DNA from: [Clostridium] viride DSM 6836
GTDB lineage: Bacteria; Bacillota; Clostridia; Oscillospirales; Oscillospiraceae
Length of the DNA stretch: 64,000 nucleotides
NCBI GenBank assembly: GCA_000620945.1
Contig: KK211198.1
Coordinates: 544,120-608,119 of the forward strand
Direction of reading: 5' to 3'
Position numbers and translations under genes: made by a program. Under the pieces are notes generated by a model. It saw only the letters and a program-made list of their open reading frames with translations. It was not told the DNA's origin and did no database searches. This document shows positions 15,640 through 23,652 of the stretch, piece by piece. Each line of letters opens with the position of its first letter. Position 1 is the stretch's first letter.

Positions 15640-15945
15640 TTGTCTGAAAACGAAAAAAAAGAACTGGAAACCACGGAGGCGGTTTCTGACAAGAAGCCTG
15701 CCAAGTCTGATTCCGCAAAGAAAAGCAAGCCCGTTGAAAAGAAAAAGAAGACCGGACGTGTATCCCGCTATCTTCGTGAGATGAAAAGTGAGCTGAAAAA
15801 GGTTGTTTGGCCCACCAAGAAGCAGACCATTAACAACACGGGTGTTGTGATGCTTTGTGTCTTCATCGTGGGTGTTTTCGTCTGGATTTTCGACGGAATT
15901 GCCAGCCAATTGATTCGAGCCTTGCTCCATCTCTTTGGCGGCTAA
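15640..15945 (+). CDS. secE: Preprotein translocase subunit SecE
   Basis: SecE is the essential small subunit clamping SecY in the inner-membrane translocon. From TTG 15640 it has 101 residues: a highly charged N-terminus rich in Lys/Glu (about 1-48), the conserved amphipathic helix YLREMKSELKKVVWPTKKQT (about 49-68), and one membrane span (about 73-96). The longer frame back to 15610 lacks a usable Shine-Dalgarno site, and a GTG at 15631 overlaps the GAAGG element. TTG 15640 at about 11 nt is the best of imperfect choices. It lies between rpmG and nusG with 12 nt to nusG. Confidence 0.92.
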   Translation: MSENEKKELETTEAVSDKKPAKSDSAKKSKPVEKKKKTGRVSRYLREMKSELKKVVWPTKKQTINNTGVVMLCVFIVGVFVWIFDGIASQLIRALLHLFGG

Positions 15946-15957
15946 GGGTGAGACGAT

Positions 15958-16479
15958 ATGTCTGAAAGCGCAAAGTGGTATGTGGCCCATACCTATTCTG
16001 GTTATGAAAATACCGTAAAGGCCACCATTGAAAAGGCCGTTGAAAATCGCAACATGGGCGATTTGATTCAAACGGTCAACATTCCCATGGAAACCGTCAC
16101 TGAGATTACCGATTCCGGAAGCAAAACGGTGGAGCGCAAGGTGTTCCCCGGATACGTTCTGGTGAAAATGGTGCTTACTGACGAGACCTGGCATCTGGTT
16201 CGAAACGTACGTGGCGTGACTGGCTTTGTCGGTTCCGGCAACAAACCCATTCCTTTATCGGAGGAAGAAATTGCCTCCCTCGGCGTGGAAAAGCGCGAGA
16301 TTTTGGTGGGTTATCAAGTCGGCGACAACGTCAAAATTACCGATGGCGCTCTGGAATCTTTTCTTGGTACCGTGGAAGAGATCGACCTGGAGCGCAGCAA
16401 GGTGCGCGTCATTGTTTCTATGTTCGGCCGCGAAACTCCGGTCGAGCTGAATTTGGATCAAATTGAATCCATCCCCTGA
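15958..16479 (+). CDS. nusG: Transcription termination/antitermination protein NusG
   Basis: NusG binds RNA polymerase and modulates pausing and coupling with translation. 173 residues: NGN domain (about 3-110; KWYVAHTYSGYENTVKATIEK, then FPGYVLVKM, then VRGVTGFVGSGNKP) and the C-terminal KOW domain (about 120-173; QVGDNVKITDGALESFLGTV). The start follows GGGTGAGACGAT. Standard context between secE and rplK. No anomalies. Confidence 0.97.
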   Translation: MSESAKWYVAHTYSGYENTVKATIEKAVENRNMGDLIQTVNIPMETVTEITDSGSKTVERKVFPGYVLVKMVLTDETWHLVRNVRGVTGFVGSGNKPIPLSEEEIASLGVEKREILVGYQVGDNVKITDGALESFLGTVEEIDLERSKVRVIVSMFGRETPVELNLDQIESIP

Positions 16480-16560
16480 TCCCTGGACGTAGCGTACGTC
16501 CTTCGTGGGAGGAGCCTTTGCGGCTCCGTCCAACCACATTAGAAAATGGAGGTGCTCCCA

Positions 16561-16986
16561 GTGGCACAAAAAGTAACTGGTTATGTAAAACTGCAGATTC
16601 CCGCCGGCAAGGCAACTCCTGCCCCCCCTGTCGGTCCTGCCCTCGGTCAGCACGGCGTTAACATTGCCGGCTTTACCAAGGAATTTAACGAGCGTACCAA
16701 GAACGATGTCGGCCTGATTATCCCCGTTGTTATCACCATCTATGCTGACCGTTCCTTTACCTTTATCACTAAGACTCCCCCCGCTGCTGTGCTGATTAAG
16801 AAGGCCTGCAACATCCAGTCCGGCTCCGGTGTCCCCAACAAGACCAAGGTTGCCACCATCAGCAAGGAAGATGTGCGCAAGATCGCTGAGCTGAAAATGC
16901 CCGATCTGAATGCCGCCAGCGTCGAAGCGGCAATGAGCATGATCGCTGGCACCGCCCGTTCCATGGGCGTTATCGTCGGCGAGTAA
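16561..16986 (+). CDS. rplK: 50S ribosomal protein L11
   Basis: 141-residue L11, binding the GTPase-associated centre of 23S rRNA. Typical motifs are [20 protein letters not shown] and the C-terminal SMGVIVGE. The start is GTG 16561, 8 nt from GGAGG; the in-frame ATG at 16546 contains part of that site and is rejected. Two short hairpins lie in the 80-nt gap after nusG (GGACGT...ACGTCC near 16484-16500 and GGAGCC...GGCTCC near 16511-16527) and may be a leader for the L11-L1 pair; this is unproven. Confidence 0.97.
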   Translation: MAQKVTGYVKLQIPAGKATPAPPVGPALGQHGVNIAGFTKEFNERTKNDVGLIIPVVITIYADRSFTFITKTPPAAVLIKKACNIQSGSGVPNKTKVATISKEDVRKIAELKMPDLNAASVEAAMSMIAGTARSMGVIVGE

Positions 16987-17006
16987 GGCGAGGAGGAGAT
17001 TGCAAT

Positions 17007-17699
17007 ATGTTTAGAGGTAAGAAGTATCAAGAAAGCGCTAAGCAGATTAGCGCAGGAGCTCTTTATGATCCCACCGAGGCAATGGACCTTGTTGTGAAGA
17101 CGGCTCCCGCTAAGTTCGATGAAACCGTTGAGCTGCACGTTAAGCTGGGCGTTGACTCCCGTCACGCTGACCAGCAGGTTCGTGGCGCAGTCGTTCTGCC
17201 CCACGGTACCGGTAAGGTTGCTCGCGTTCTGGTTTTTGCTAAGGGCGACAAGGCAGAAGCTGCCAAGGCTGCCGGTGCAGACTATGTGGGCGAAATGGAC
17301 ATGATCGAAAAGATCCAGAAGGAAAACTGGTTCGAATTCGACGTGGTCATTGCAACCCCCGACATGATGGGCGTGGTTGGCCGTCTGGGTAAGGTCTTAG
17401 GTCCTAAGGGCCTGATGCCCTCCCCCAAGGCAGGTACCGTTTCCCCCGACGTGGCAAAGGCCGTCACCGAAGTGAAGGCTGGTAAGGTTGAGTACCGTTT
17501 GGACAAGACCAACATCATCCACTGCCCCATCGGCAAGGTTTCCTTTGGCCCCGAAAAGCTGCAGGATAACTTCAATGCTCTGATGGGTGCCATCGTGAAG
17601 GCAAAGCCCTCCGCTGCAAAGGGTCAGTATATCAAGAGCTGCGTGGTGGCTTCCACCATGGGCCCCGGCGTGAAGGTTAACGGCGCAAAATTCGTGTAA
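17007..17699 (+). CDS. rplA: 50S ribosomal protein L1
   Basis: 230-residue L1, which forms the mobile L1 stalk near the E site and in many bacteria represses its own operon by binding its mRNA. Motifs are [46 protein letters not shown]-like ([17 protein letters not shown]) and [21 protein letters not shown] precedes ATG 17007, 20 nt after rplK. The codon pattern is strongly biased, as in the rest of the ribosomal genes, consistent with high expression. Confidence 0.98.
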   Translation: MFRGKKYQESAKQISAGALYDPTEAMDLVVKTAPAKFDETVELHVKLGVDSRHADQQVRGAVVLPHGTGKVARVLVFAKGDKAEAAKAAGADYVGEMDMIEKIQKENWFEFDVVIATPDMMGVVGRLGKVLGPKGLMPSPKAGTVSPDVAKAVTEVKAGKVEYRLDKTNIIHCPIGKVSFGPEKLQDNFNALMGAIVKAKPSAAKGQYIKSCVVASTMGPGVKVNGAKFV

Positions 17700-17722
17700 T
17701 TCGTCAATTCCAGATTTCTTTC

Positions 17723-17751
17723 TTGACAGATAGACCCTGGATTGATATAAT
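17723..17751 (+). promoter_or_regulatory. Consensus promoter of rplJL
   Basis: TTGACA (17723-17728), exactly 17 bp, TATAAT (17746-17751). A perfect sigma-A consensus, so rplJL has its own transcript start. Confidence 0.92.
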
Positions 17752-17757
17752 TACCTA

Positions 17758-17878
17758 GCGTTCCAAAGACAGCAGGTTGCTTATGCAGAAATCCTGCCGA
17801 GGATGCAGTCGCAAGAATACATTGTTCTTTATGATTGCTCATGTCCTCGTATCCTTTGATGCGAGGACATTTTTCTTT
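17758..17878 (+). ncRNA. L10 leader (r-protein autoregulatory element)
   Basis: The segment CAAAGACAGCAGGTTGC...ATCCTGCCGAGGA (about 17763-17804) matches the conserved core of the L10 leader, a kink-turn-containing RNA bound by the L10(L12)4 complex to repress rplJL. The leader ends in a terminator-type hairpin at 17841-17874 just before the rplJ ribosome binding site, so control is likely by attenuation. Confidence 0.88.
17841..17874 (+). terminator. Attenuator hairpin of the L10 leader
   Basis: 13-bp stem ATGTCCTCGTATC / GATGCGAGGACAT (one G-U pair), CTTT loop, followed by TTTTC. Confidence 0.85.
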
Positions 17879-17909
17879 GGTTCACTTTATTTCAGGAGGT
17901 GAATCCCCA

Positions 17910-18446
17910 ATGCCAAACGCAAAAGTTCTAGAATCCAAGCAGGCCATCGTGGCCGAACTGACTGAGAAGCTGCAGAGTGCTGCGAGTGGTGTGTTAATTG
18001 ACTACAAGGGTATCTCGGTTGCCGAGGACACTGCGCTCCGTAACGAGCTGCGTGCCAATGGCGTCGACTACGCAGTTGTTAAGAACACCCTCACCCGTTT
18101 TGCGGCACAGAACGCTGGTCTCGGCGAGCTTTCTGACTGCCTGAATGGTACCACTTCTCTGGCTCTGAGTACTACGGATGCCATCGCACCCATGCGTGTC
18201 ATCAATAAGTTCTCCAAGCAGTTCAATGGTGCTAAGTTCAACATTAAGGCTGGCTTCATGGACGGCAAGTTGCTGCCCCTGAACGAGATTCTGGCCATTG
18301 CCGAACTGCCCGCGAAGGAAGTTCTGCAGGCTCAGGTTCTGGGTACCATGTTGGCTCCCATCACCAGTCTGGCAATTGTCCTGAAGGCAATTGCAGACGA
18401 AAAGGGTGGCTTCGTCGAAGTGGCTGCCGAACCCGTCGCCGAATAA
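17910..18446 (+). CDS. rplJ: 50S ribosomal protein L10
   Basis: 178-residue L10, base of the L7/L12 stalk and autoregulator of its own operon. It has VLESKQAIVAELTEKL, IDYKGISVAEDTALRNELR and VDYAVVKNTLTRFAA in the RNA-binding half; the C-terminal helix (about 140-178) binds L7/L12 dimers. AGGAGGTGA precedes ATG 17910; the open frame upstream of it is leader and is not translated. Confidence 0.98.
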   Translation: MPNAKVLESKQAIVAELTEKLQSAASGVLIDYKGISVAEDTALRNELRANGVDYAVVKNTLTRFAAQNAGLGELSDCLNGTTSLALSTTDAIAPMRVINKFSKQFNGAKFNIKAGFMDGKLLPLNEILAIAELPAKEVLQAQVLGTMLAPITSLAIVLKAIADEKGGFVEVAAEPVAE

Positions 18447-18497
18447 GCTTCGACGACACCCCAATTTTATTTTTGATTTATATTAGGAGGTACTATC

Positions 18498-18869
18498 ATG
18501 GCTACCGAAAAAATTGCTGCCCTGATTGAAGAAGTCAAGGGCCTTACCGTACTGGAGCTCTCTGAGCTGGTTCACGCTCTGGAAGAAGAGTTTGGCGTTT
18601 CCGCTGCTGCTATGGCTGCTCCCGCTGCCGCTGCTGCTGCTGCTCCCGTTGAGGAGAAGACCGAGTTCGACGTCGTTCTGACCGATTTCGGCGCTGAGAA
18701 GGTTAAGGTCATCAAGGCTGTTCGTGAGATCACCGGCCTGGGCCTGGGCGAAGCAAAGGCTCTGGTTGAGAGCGCTCCCGCTGCCATCAAGGAAGGCATC
18801 AGCAAGGACGACGCTGAGGCTATCAAGGCTAAGCTGGTTGAGGCTGGCGCAAAGGCTGAGCTGAAGTAA
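18498..18869 (+). CDS. rplL: 50S ribosomal protein L7/L12
   Basis: 123-residue stalk protein recruiting translation factors. N-terminal dimerisation domain (about 1-33), an Ala-rich hinge ([16 protein letters not shown]) and a C-terminal factor-binding domain ([21 protein letters not shown]). AGGAGGTACTATC precedes the ATG. Followed directly by a strong terminator closing the ribosomal block. Confidence 0.98.
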   Translation: MATEKIAALIEEVKGLTVLELSELVHALEEEFGVSAAAMAAPAAAAAAAPVEEKTEFDVVLTDFGAEKVKVIKAVREITGLGLGEAKALVESAPAAIKEGISKDDAEAIKAKLVEAGAKAELK

Positions 18870-18892
18870 TTTTACTTCTACCTACAAGTTAA

Positions 18893-18930
18893 AACCCGCT
18901 ATCTGCCAAAGGGCAGATAGCGGGTTTTTT
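18893..18930 (+). terminator. Terminator after rplL
   Basis: 15-bp perfect stem AACCCGCTATCTGCC / GGCAGATAGCGGGTT, AAAG loop, seven or more Ts. Confidence 0.95.
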
Positions 18931-18952
18931 TCTGTTTTGGCTCCCCAACAAA

Positions 18953-19228
18953 TCATGAACGAGTCATCTTAGCGGCTAAACGGTAAGTAGCTCTCTCGTA
19001 ATCCTTCTTATGGACGTAAAGATAGTACTGATAAGAAAAATCCAGATTCTCCCCAATACTACCCCAAGTCGCCCGATGCCCACCCATGCCCATTCGATTT
19101 CCCCCGGACATATTCACCGTTTTCGTCACATAAGGAATGTGGTGCTCCGATAAGATGCTTCTTGCATTGGCAAACTCCCCCATGGAAAAGGTGGTAAGCA
19201 CTTCTTTACGATTAAACATGGTAATCAT
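18953..19228 (-). CDS. Small DUF2007-like protein
   Basis: 91 residues. The N-terminal half (NRKEVLTTFSMGEFANARSI, then LSEHHIPYVTKTVN) resembles the DUF2007 'putative signal transducing' fold: a beta strand, a helix with an FANARS-like element, and a second strand. A C-terminal YQYYLYVHKKDYERATY strand-helix follows. No membrane segment; function unknown. ATG 19228 is 7 nt from GAGGAGG. It stands alone between the rplL terminator and the acyltransferase promoter region and is transcribed towards rplL. Confidence 0.75.
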   Translation of the reverse strand: MITMFNRKEVLTTFSMGEFANARSILSEHHIPYVTKTVNMSGGNRMGMGGHRATWGSIGENLDFSYQYYLYVHKKDYERATYRLAAKMTRS

Positions 19229-19451
19229 CGTATTTCCTCCTCAGCTCAAGGTATCCCGCTATCGGAACAAAGCATGATTCGTGATCCTTCTCACCATATC
19301 CTTGCGTCAAATTGGCCAGACGATTGGCTTATCCAGAATATAACATAGAATTCGCTTAGAATCTACCAAGTTTTCTGCATTCTATTCGATCTTACAGAAT
19401 GCGGTGTGTTATGCGTATGGAATTTGGTTCTCCCACCATATTTCTTGCTCG

Positions 19452-19506
19452 AAGGTATCGACACGATACCTTTTCCTTGCCAGCTAGGTTTCTTGTGTGG
19501 TATGCT
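19452..19506 (+). promoter_or_regulatory. Promoter with a perfect palindromic operator candidate
   Basis: Arms AAGGTATCG (19452-19460) and CGATACCTT (19464-19472) flank ACA, a perfect 9-bp palindrome ending 4 bp before a TTGCCA (19477-19482), 18-bp spacer, TATGCT (19501-19506) promoter. Probable regulator binding site for the acyltransferase gene; the cognate protein is unknown. Confidence 0.55.
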
Positions 19507-19612
19507 ATATCAGCGGAATATTTTGCATTCAATTCAACGGTTCCAATCCACAATGGCACTAGAAAAACAAGCGAAGCTAGCAAGGCTTACATGTTTAACA
19601 GGAAGGTTTCTT

Positions 19613-20758
19613 ATGCAACAAATTGCTTTAGAAAAAGAGAGTGCGACGTCTGTCCGAACCCATAACTATGGCGTGGATAGTATGAAAATCGCATCCATGT
19701 TTATGGTTGTGGTCTTACATGTATTGGGGCAGGGCGGCATCTTACAGACGGCTGCGGTTGGTACCATTAACTACTATCTTGCCTGGACCTTGGAGATTGC
19801 CGCCTTTTGTGCTGTAAACTGCTTTGCGTTAACCTCCGGCTATCTTTCTATTGATCGAGAGATTCGTTACTCTAAGCTGATCTTATTATGGCTTCAAGTC
19901 GCGGTCTATTCGGTGGGCATTACCTTTTTATTTTGGCTTGTTCGTCCGGATACGGTTAGTTTCAGTCAAGCCATCCACAGCTTTTTCCCTGTGCTTAGCG
20001 CAAGTTATTGGTACTTCACGGCATACTTTGGTCTTTTCTTTTTCACGCCATTCATCAATAAACTGTTCCACTGTCTCAGCAAAGCAGAGCTGAACAGATT
20101 ACTGATCACCATCTTCCTGTTGCTGTCGGTTCTGCCCTTGTTAACCCAAAAGAATCTCTTTGAGCTATCCAAGGGTTACAGCATGACTTGGCTCTGTGCC
20201 CTTTACATCATCGGCGCTTATCTCAAAACATATCAAGTGTTGCCGCGCCTTCGAGCTGGAAATTTTGGCTTGTACCTTCTCATGATCGGCATTGTCTGTT
20301 TCAGCAGATTTGTCTTAGAGGCGATCTCCCCTGTCCTTGGACTGGAACCGTTTTACACTTTACTCTTTGTTAGCTATACCTCCCCCTTTATCTTACTGGC
20401 TGCCGTATTCCTATTTTTATTCTTCAGCAGACTGCAGTTTAAGGCAACTTGGAGCAAACACATTGTGGGTTTCTTTGCTCCCATTTCATTTGGAGTGTAT
20501 CTCATCCACACGCACCCCTTTGTATGGAATCATCTCTTGATCGATCGTTTTGCAAGGTACGCGACCTTATCCCCCCTATTCATGCTTGGGTCTATTTTGC
20601 TTACTGCAACCTTGATTTTCATTTCATGTGCTTTGCTTGATTTTTTGCGGAATCAACTATTTCTTCTCTTCCGTATCCCTCGATTGACTCAATATTTAGA
20701 ACGGCAATGTGCAAAGGCCGTCTCCTCTCTTCGAACCAGTGAAAAGCCCGAATCGTAA
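19613..20758 (+). CDS. Acyltransferase-3 family membrane protein
   Basis: 381-residue integral membrane acyltransferase of the type that O-acetylates cell-surface glycans or lipids; the acceptor is unknown. The family start GVDSMKIASMFMVVVLHVLG carries the catalytic-type His. About ten membrane spans follow, ending in the YLIHTHPFVWNH motif typical of the last part of the fold. The frame is open about 70 codons further upstream, but ACAGGAAGG precedes ATG 19613 and the upstream part covers the promoter/operator. It stands alone, downstream of the palindrome, and has a hairpin after its stop. Confidence 0.88.
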   Translation: MQQIALEKESATSVRTHNYGVDSMKIASMFMVVVLHVLGQGGILQTAAVGTINYYLAWTLEIAAFCAVNCFALTSGYLSIDREIRYSKLILLWLQVAVYSVGITFLFWLVRPDTVSFSQAIHSFFPVLSASYWYFTAYFGLFFFTPFINKLFHCLSKAELNRLLITIFLLLSVLPLLTQKNLFELSKGYSMTWLCALYIIGAYLKTYQVLPRLRAGNFGLYLLMIGIVCFSRFVLEAISPVLGLEPFYTLLFVSYTSPFILLAAVFLFLFFSRLQFKATWSKHIVGFFAPISFGVYLIHTHPFVWNHLLIDRFARYATLSPLFMLGSILLTATLIFISCALLDFLRNQLFLLFRIPRLTQYLERQCAKAVSSLRTSEKPES

Positions 20759-20762
20759 AAAA

Positions 20763-20795
20763 CGAGGTTCAAGGCATATTTTGCCTTGAACCTCG
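20763..20795. terminator. Hairpin after the acyltransferase gene
   Basis: 14-bp stem CGAGGTTCAAGGCA / TGCCTTGAACCTCG. The T-run exists only on the minus-strand side (TTTTTTACG), so it is a better terminator for leftward transcription, as a backup behind the tRNA-Gln gene. Confidence 0.65.
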
Positions 20796-20816
20796 CTTCT
20801 ATGGGCTCAAAAAATA

Positions 20817-20842
20817 AAAAACTGCAACCGAATGGTTGCAGT
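20817..20842 (-). terminator. Terminator of tRNA-Gln
   Basis: Read leftwards: ACTGCAACC / GGTTGCAGT with an ATTC loop and then a TTTTTATTTT run, immediately downstream of the tRNA. Confidence 0.85.
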
Positions 20843-20844
20843 TT

Positions 20845-20918
20845 TGGCAGCGGGTGAAGGATTCGAACCCTCACAAACGGAGTCAGAGTCCGGTGTGCTA
20901 CCATTACACAAACCCGCT
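20845..20918 (-). tRNA. tRNA-Gln (anticodon CUG)
   Basis: 74 nt including an encoded CCA. Acceptor AGCGGGT / ACCCGCT, D-arm GTGT...ACAC, anticodon loop CTCTGAC giving CUG (reads CAG), T-loop TTCGAAT. CUG is the less common glutamine anticodon in Bacillota; a UUG tRNA is expected elsewhere. Confidence 0.92.
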
Positions 20919-21010
20919 ACGTTTCGCCCTTCTGTCGGGCACAAGATATATTATAGCAGGTCTGCGCCAATTGTCAACATGTTTTTAATAATTTTTTCCT
21001 ATTATCGGTT

Positions 21011-21208
21011 TTAAATGCCATTTATTCCGACATTCTTGCTGGTATCATCTGGGCGACATTGTTCACGCTGGGTCACAATGGTTGCCAATGTATCGCCAAG
21101 CTGGGTAAAGACCGCAGCCAGCAAAATCAAATCTTCATCATTTTGAATTTGTTCCGCTATTGCACAGGCAGCAATGCTGATGGATATGGGCAATCGACAG
21201 CAATCCAC
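21011..21208 (-). CDS. Small DUF6774-like protein
   Basis: 65 residues from GTG 21208, which follows AAGGGGGGAGAGGTCA. It has a short helical repeat region, ISIAACAIAEQIQNDED then LILLAAVFTQLGDTLATI, matching the pattern I associate with DUF6774 (a small clostridial family of unknown role). The much longer open frame to 21652 is antisense to the hydrolase gene and is not used. No membrane segment is certain; the central part could be amphipathic. It is divergent from the alpha/beta hydrolase with about 150 nt between. Confidence 0.65.
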   Translation of the reverse strand: MDCCRLPISISIAACAIAEQIQNDEDLILLAAVFTQLGDTLATIVTQREQCRPDDTSKNVGINGI

Positions 21209-21362
21209 TGACCTCTCCCCCCTTTTCTTTATCTTATGATTCTCATGGTATCCTGGTCTCAAATTTCCGGAACAAACTTGCATTTCTGCCGGATACGACA
21301 GAGAAAGGCTTGCCACCATGGAAAAAAAGACGTAAAATAGAAACGACTTAGGAGGGATCGCC

Positions 21363-22133
21363 ATGCAACATCGTAAGTTATTGAGCCGCTTTGGATATGA
21401 AATACCTTGTATGGTACAGCGCACAGGTGCGGATAAGACCGTGCTGATTTGCCATGGATTCGGAAGCAGTAAGAATAGTCCTATGATACAAGCACTGCAC
21501 AAGGAACTGTTGGGTCTGGGTGTGGATATGGTGAGCTTTGATTTTCCGCAGCACGGGGACAGTGCAGCAGATGGCAAGCATCTGCTTGTCTCCTGTTGTC
21601 TATCCGATTTACAAAGCGTAGAGGAGGATATTCTCCGGCATTCCCCCAACACAGAGCTGATTTATTTTGGTTCTAGCTTTGGCGCCTACATCACCTTACT
21701 TTCTCTGTCCAATGCCCCCCATGCAGACAAGCGGGCATTTCTGCGCTCTGCTGCAGTGGATATGCATCAGATTATCTTGTCCTTTCTCGAAGAAGGTTCC
21801 CTTTCCTGGCAAACCGATGGAAGTGGGGATCGCATGCAAGACTACTGTACCATGGACTGGATCTATGGTAGACCATTTTTTATCACGAGAGCTTTTGTGG
21901 AGGAACTGGCGCAGCATGACCTATTACACCCTGGTTTAGATTGGAATTCTGTTACCCTGGCCATGATTCACGGTGCCTTGGATTGCACCGCCCCCCTCAG
22001 CAAAGCACAAGACTTTGCACGGCACGTGGGTGCAAGCCTATGTGTTGTCCCGCAGGGTGAACATCGCTTGATGGGCCCAGGGGAAATGGAGTTGGTGCTG
22101 GCTTCGTTCACTGATTTTTTGTTTTCCAAATAA
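21363..22133 (+). CDS. Alpha/beta hydrolase
   Basis: 256-residue serine hydrolase; the substrate is unknown. The nucleophile elbow is YFGSSFGAY (Ser about residue 104), the oxyanion-region motif is VLICHGFGSSKNS, the acid is probably the Asp in MIHGALDCTAP, and the catalytic His lies in PQGEHRLMGP. No signal peptide, so it is cytosolic. GGAGGGATCGCC precedes ATG 21363. It is monocistronic, between the DUF6774-like gene and tRNA-Ser. Confidence 0.88.
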   Translation: MQHRKLLSRFGYEIPCMVQRTGADKTVLICHGFGSSKNSPMIQALHKELLGLGVDMVSFDFPQHGDSAADGKHLLVSCCLSDLQSVEEDILRHSPNTELIYFGSSFGAYITLLSLSNAPHADKRAFLRSAAVDMHQIILSFLEEGSLSWQTDGSGDRMQDYCTMDWIYGRPFFITRAFVEELAQHDLLHPGLDWNSVTLAMIHGALDCTAPLSKAQDFARHVGASLCVVPQGEHRLMGPGEMELVLASFTDFLFSK

Positions 22134-22166
22134 TTTGAAATATTTTGTTCTTTTTCTAAAAAAAGC

Positions 22167-22194
22167 TTGACTAAAGTGAAAAACCTGCTATAAT
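22167..22194 (+). promoter_or_regulatory. Promoter of tRNA-Ser
   Basis: TTGACT (22167-22172), 16-bp spacer, TATAAT (22189-22194), 37 nt before the mature 5' end. Confidence 0.85.
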
Positions 22195-22231
22195 TAAGTC
22201 GTTGTCTGCAAGAAAGAAAACAAAAAAATAT

Positions 22232-22324
22232 GGAGAAGTCGCGTAGTCCGGTCGAGCGCGCACGATTGGAAATCGTGTAGGCCCCAAAAGGGTCTCGAGG
22301 GTTCGAATCCCTCCTTCTCCGCCA
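22232..22324 (+). tRNA. tRNA-Ser (anticodon GGA)
   Basis: 93 nt with encoded CCA. GGAGAAG / CTTCTCC acceptor, anticodon loop TTGGAAA giving GGA (reads UCC/UCU), a long class II variable arm (GGCCCCAAAAGGGTC) and T-loop TTCGAAT. Followed by its own terminator. Confidence 0.95.
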
Positions 22325-22329
22325 AGATC

Positions 22330-22366
22330 AAGGGTTTCTGGAGTATTCCAGAAACCCTTTTTTTCA
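22330..22366 (+). terminator. Terminator of tRNA-Ser
   Basis: 13-bp stem AAGGGTTTCTGGA / TCCAGAAACCCTT, GTAT loop, seven Ts. Confidence 0.93.
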
Positions 22367-22403
22367 TGTCTTTGCAAGAATCTAGAGCGTTGTTCTCCCC
22401 CAC

Positions 22404-22970
22404 TTAAACCATTAGCCAGCCACGGAAGCCCCTTGTAGCATAGTAGGATTCCGCTCCATTGTGGTACAAAAAGACAGTATCGTAGCGACGGTCACAAAAG
22501 ACAGCTCCGCCGAGTTTTCTAATGTTTTCCGGCGTTTTCACCCAGCTTGATGTTTTCACATCAAATTTGCCAAGCATCTGTAGCATCCGGTATTGTTCTT
22601 CCGTTAAAAGCTCAATACCCATATCAGCAGCCATATCGATAGCGTTATTAGCAGGTCTATGCTCTTTTCTCGACTCCAATGCTTCTCGGTCGTAACAAAC
22701 ACTTCTACGGCCTTTGGGACTCTCCGCTGAGCAATCATGAAAAATGTACTCGCCGGTCTTTTCGTCCTGGCCAACCACATCCGGTTCCCCACCGGTTCGT
22801 TCCATTTCATTCAGGGACCACAGTTTTTCCGAATTCACGTTTAGTTTTGCTAGTATCTTCGCCCATTCAAGAGCTTCATGGCGGTTCCTGTTTTTTTCAA
22901 AGCGTGCCTCCAATGTTCTAAGCAGTTCGTCCCTTTGTTCCGGTGACAATTCCCTTTGCTCTTTCCCCAT
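22404..22970 (-). CDS. DUF4256 family protein
   Basis: 188-residue soluble protein of the DUF4256 family, function unknown. Family features are LLRTLEARFEKNRNRHEALEW near the N-terminus, MERTGGEPDVVGQDEKTGEY, then the FHDCSAESPKGRRSVCYDREAL segment and the C-terminal WVKTPENIRKLGGAVFCDRR, YHNGAESYYATRGFRG. AGGAGGGTTTAGT precedes ATG 22970. It ends shortly after the tRNA-Ser terminator and is transcribed towards it. It stands alone, at the left border of a gene-poor, debris-rich stretch. Confidence 0.9.
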   Translation of the reverse strand: MGKEQRELSPEQRDELLRTLEARFEKNRNRHEALEWAKILAKLNVNSEKLWSLNEMERTGGEPDVVGQDEKTGEYIFHDCSAESPKGRRSVCYDREALESRKEHRPANNAIDMAADMGIELLTEEQYRMLQMLGKFDVKTSSWVKTPENIRKLGGAVFCDRRYDTVFLYHNGAESYYATRGFRGWLMV

Positions 22971-23145
22971 ACTAAACCCTCCTAATTAAGCCTTCGAACT
23001 TCCTATAGTATGTTGCTATTCCAATCACTTCATCCTTGCGAGAAGATCCGAGGAACAAAAATACGCAAACCCCACGGTAGCATCGAAGCTATCGGGAAGA
23101 TTAGAAAGCCTACGCATATAATCCACCCCATTGTGAAAAGAAAGA

Positions 23146-23170
23146 CAGGGCCTTCGAAATGAAGACCCTG
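23146..23170 (-). terminator. Terminator hairpin in the gene-poor stretch
   Basis: Arms CAGGGCCTTC and GAAGACCCTG (one mismatch). On the minus strand it is followed by TCTTTCTTTT, so it would end leftward transcription from the remnant at 23204. Confidence 0.6.
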
Positions 23171-23203
23171 CCTATTTTTATTACAATCTCCATCGGAGAG
23201 CAA

Positions 23204-23424
23204 TTAAGCAGTCCAACTTAACCATCCCCCATCTTCCAGTTGCTATACTGCTCGTGTCATTACGGGTTCAAATATCGATCGGTTCACCCAAATCATCTCC
23301 TTGATTCCGGATGCTTGTAATTCTCTTTTGGACACGTTTCGTGTCCCATAGTTATTATGGCTGTTTCGGATTAAATTATTGCGGTAATGATTTCCCGTTC
23401 CAATTCCATGTTAACGAAGAATAT
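23204..23424 (-). pseudogene. Short decayed reading frame (unidentified)
   Basis: One minus-strand frame from about 23424 to a TAA at 23204-23206 is open except for a single TAG at 23243-23245. It reads VSKRELQASGIKEMIWVNRS then IFEPVMTRAV, stop, QLEDGGWLSWTA, which looks coding in composition, and is followed by a terminator. The left-hand limit is unclear and no start codon with a ribosome binding site is present. I do not recognise the protein. The remaining sequence between 22971 and 23652 shows no gene. Confidence 0.35.
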
Positions 23425-23465
23425 CGGATTCTCTTTTATAAGAACTCAACTAAACAAGGTTGAAG
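23391..23465 (+). repeat. Direct repeat copy 1, upstream of the metallophosphoesterase
   Basis: About 75 bp, similar along its whole length to 24613-24686. Shared core ATGTTAACGAAGAATAT, then GGAT, CTCT and TTATAAGA in the same order. By eye about four bases in five agree. Confidence 0.7.
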
Positions 23466-23652
23466 CTTAACATGCTCTATTGCCTTTATTATAATGTAAT
23501 CTGCACCGGTTTCTACCTAAAGGATTTGAAAAGGCCAAAAGTTTTGTGGCCTTTTCTTTTTTTGACATAGGAAGCGGTAACTTCAAGGTTCAAGGTATAA
23601 TTTTGCTTGAGAGGTTGAATCCTTACTATATACGTAATTTGGAGTGATGAAT

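Noticed and set aside
19406-19612. 69-codon N-terminal extension of the acyltransferase
   Set aside because: It overlaps the promoter and palindrome and lacks a ribosome binding site; ATG 19613 gives the normal family start.
21011-21652. Minus-strand frame of 213 codons
   Set aside because: Most of it is antisense to the alpha/beta hydrolase; only the last 65 codons from GTG 21208 have a ribosome binding site and family-like sequence.
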